A program made the position numbers and the translations under genes. From Pseudoalteromonas luteoviolacea NCIMB 1942 (lineage in GTDB: Bacteria; Pseudomonadota; Gammaproteobacteria; Enterobacterales; Alteromonadaceae), in the NCBI RefSeq assembly GCF_001625595.1, contig NZ_AUXT01000201.1, forward strand, positions 1-64,000: 64,000 nt of DNA, written 5' to 3'. How positions within the stretch are numbered: position 1 is the stretch's first letter; each line of letters opens with the position of its first letter. Shown here in pieces: positions 63,719 to 64,000 of the stretch. Under the pieces are notes generated by a model that searched no databases, was not told where the DNA came from, and saw only the letters and a program-made list of their open reading frames with translations.

Positions 63719-63753
63719 AACCTCTTGGGTGCTCAGTTTGCACTCAAGAGGTT
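63719..63753 (+). terminator. Hairpin after the HPF-like gene
   Basis: AACCTCTTG-GGTGC pairs with GCACT-CAAGAGGTT, a 14-bp stem with one G-T pair, 12 bases past the stop. A strong T-run is absent. The remaining bases to 64000 are AT-rich without a recognisable gene. Confidence 0.6.
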
Positions 63754-64000
63754 GCAGTTATATCGATGATTTAATACTACTAAGTATCACTCCCAAGCAC
63801 TTGCTGCGGCACGGAAGCTGCACTTTTTATCCCGAAAAAGACATTATTATTCTAATAACAGCTCTTAGTTGTTAACAAATCACCCTGGGATCTTACCTTA
63901 AAAATTGTTTACAACAGCAATGAATATTTTAATAATGATCAAATAAATCAATTAAAAGCCCTATAACTGGCTACATTTTGTTTATTTTTCCAAGCTTTCA

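Overview
The window looks like chromosomal DNA of a marine gammaproteobacterium of the Alteromonadales, most likely Pseudoalteromonas or a close relative. This rests on the AT-rich base composition, the many TonB/two-component/ToxR-type regulators, the conserved tesA-ybbA-ybbP arrangement and an NhaR-type regulator. The genus is an inference; no rRNA is present. No phage, insertion sequence or CRISPR array is visible.

Layout. 0.3-8.3 kb: secreted proteins, a ToxR/CadC-like membrane regulator, a PQQ-type beta-propeller, and a minus-strand pair made of a secreted dockerin-bearing propeller protein and a membrane-anchored cohesin protein, next to an orphan NarL-type regulator. 8.7-14 kb: a periplasmic binding protein, a LysR regulator divergent from an FMN reductase, tRNA-Ala(GGC), a cupin and a Cache hybrid kinase. 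14.4-19.4 kb: a frameshifted gene, a secreted DJ-1/PfpI protein, a short winged-helix regulator and an OmpR-type two-component pair. 19.4-24.1 kb: tesA, ybbA, ybbP and a class D beta-lactamase. 24.2-31.4 kb: a sugar-uptake locus (AraC regulator, TonB-dependent receptor, MFS transporter, ROK kinase) whose transporter gene follows a strongly structured leader with an intrinsic terminator. 31.4-33.6 kb: a four-domain fasciclin lipoprotein. 34.4-41.7 kb: a sigma-54-controlled export operon (adaptor, ATPase, two permeases) that encodes its own NtrC-type activator and kinase, preceded by a GG-N10-GC promoter and a cluster of GTGTCC sites. 42-44.3 kb: a histidine kinase divergent from a BLUF blue-light photoreceptor. 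44.7-49.8 kb: a chaperone-usher pilus operon. 50.9-56.2 kb: a chemoreceptor paired with a sugar-type binding protein, then a lipoprotein amidohydrolase. 56.3-58.1 kb: a two-component pair. 58.1-62 kb: a zone of gene decay (osmC-like, lysR, a membrane protein, an AraC-GyrI regulator). 62-63.7 kb: SelW-like protein, nhaR and an HPF/RaiA-like protein.

Most interesting points: (1) the cohesin/dockerin pair, a possible two-part surface attachment device in a Gram-negative; (2) the leader at 29.04-29.22 kb, where a possible 5' domain and a terminator compete for the same bases; (3) the self-regulated sigma-54 export operon; (4) a deletion that appears to have fused the truncated 5' ends of divergent osmC and lysR genes; (5) a small secreted-protein frame interrupted by a single amber codon. 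Long genes are intact while frameshifts concentrate in small accessory genes, so the decay looks biological rather than due to sequencing error. All family calls come from reading the sequence; no database search was run.
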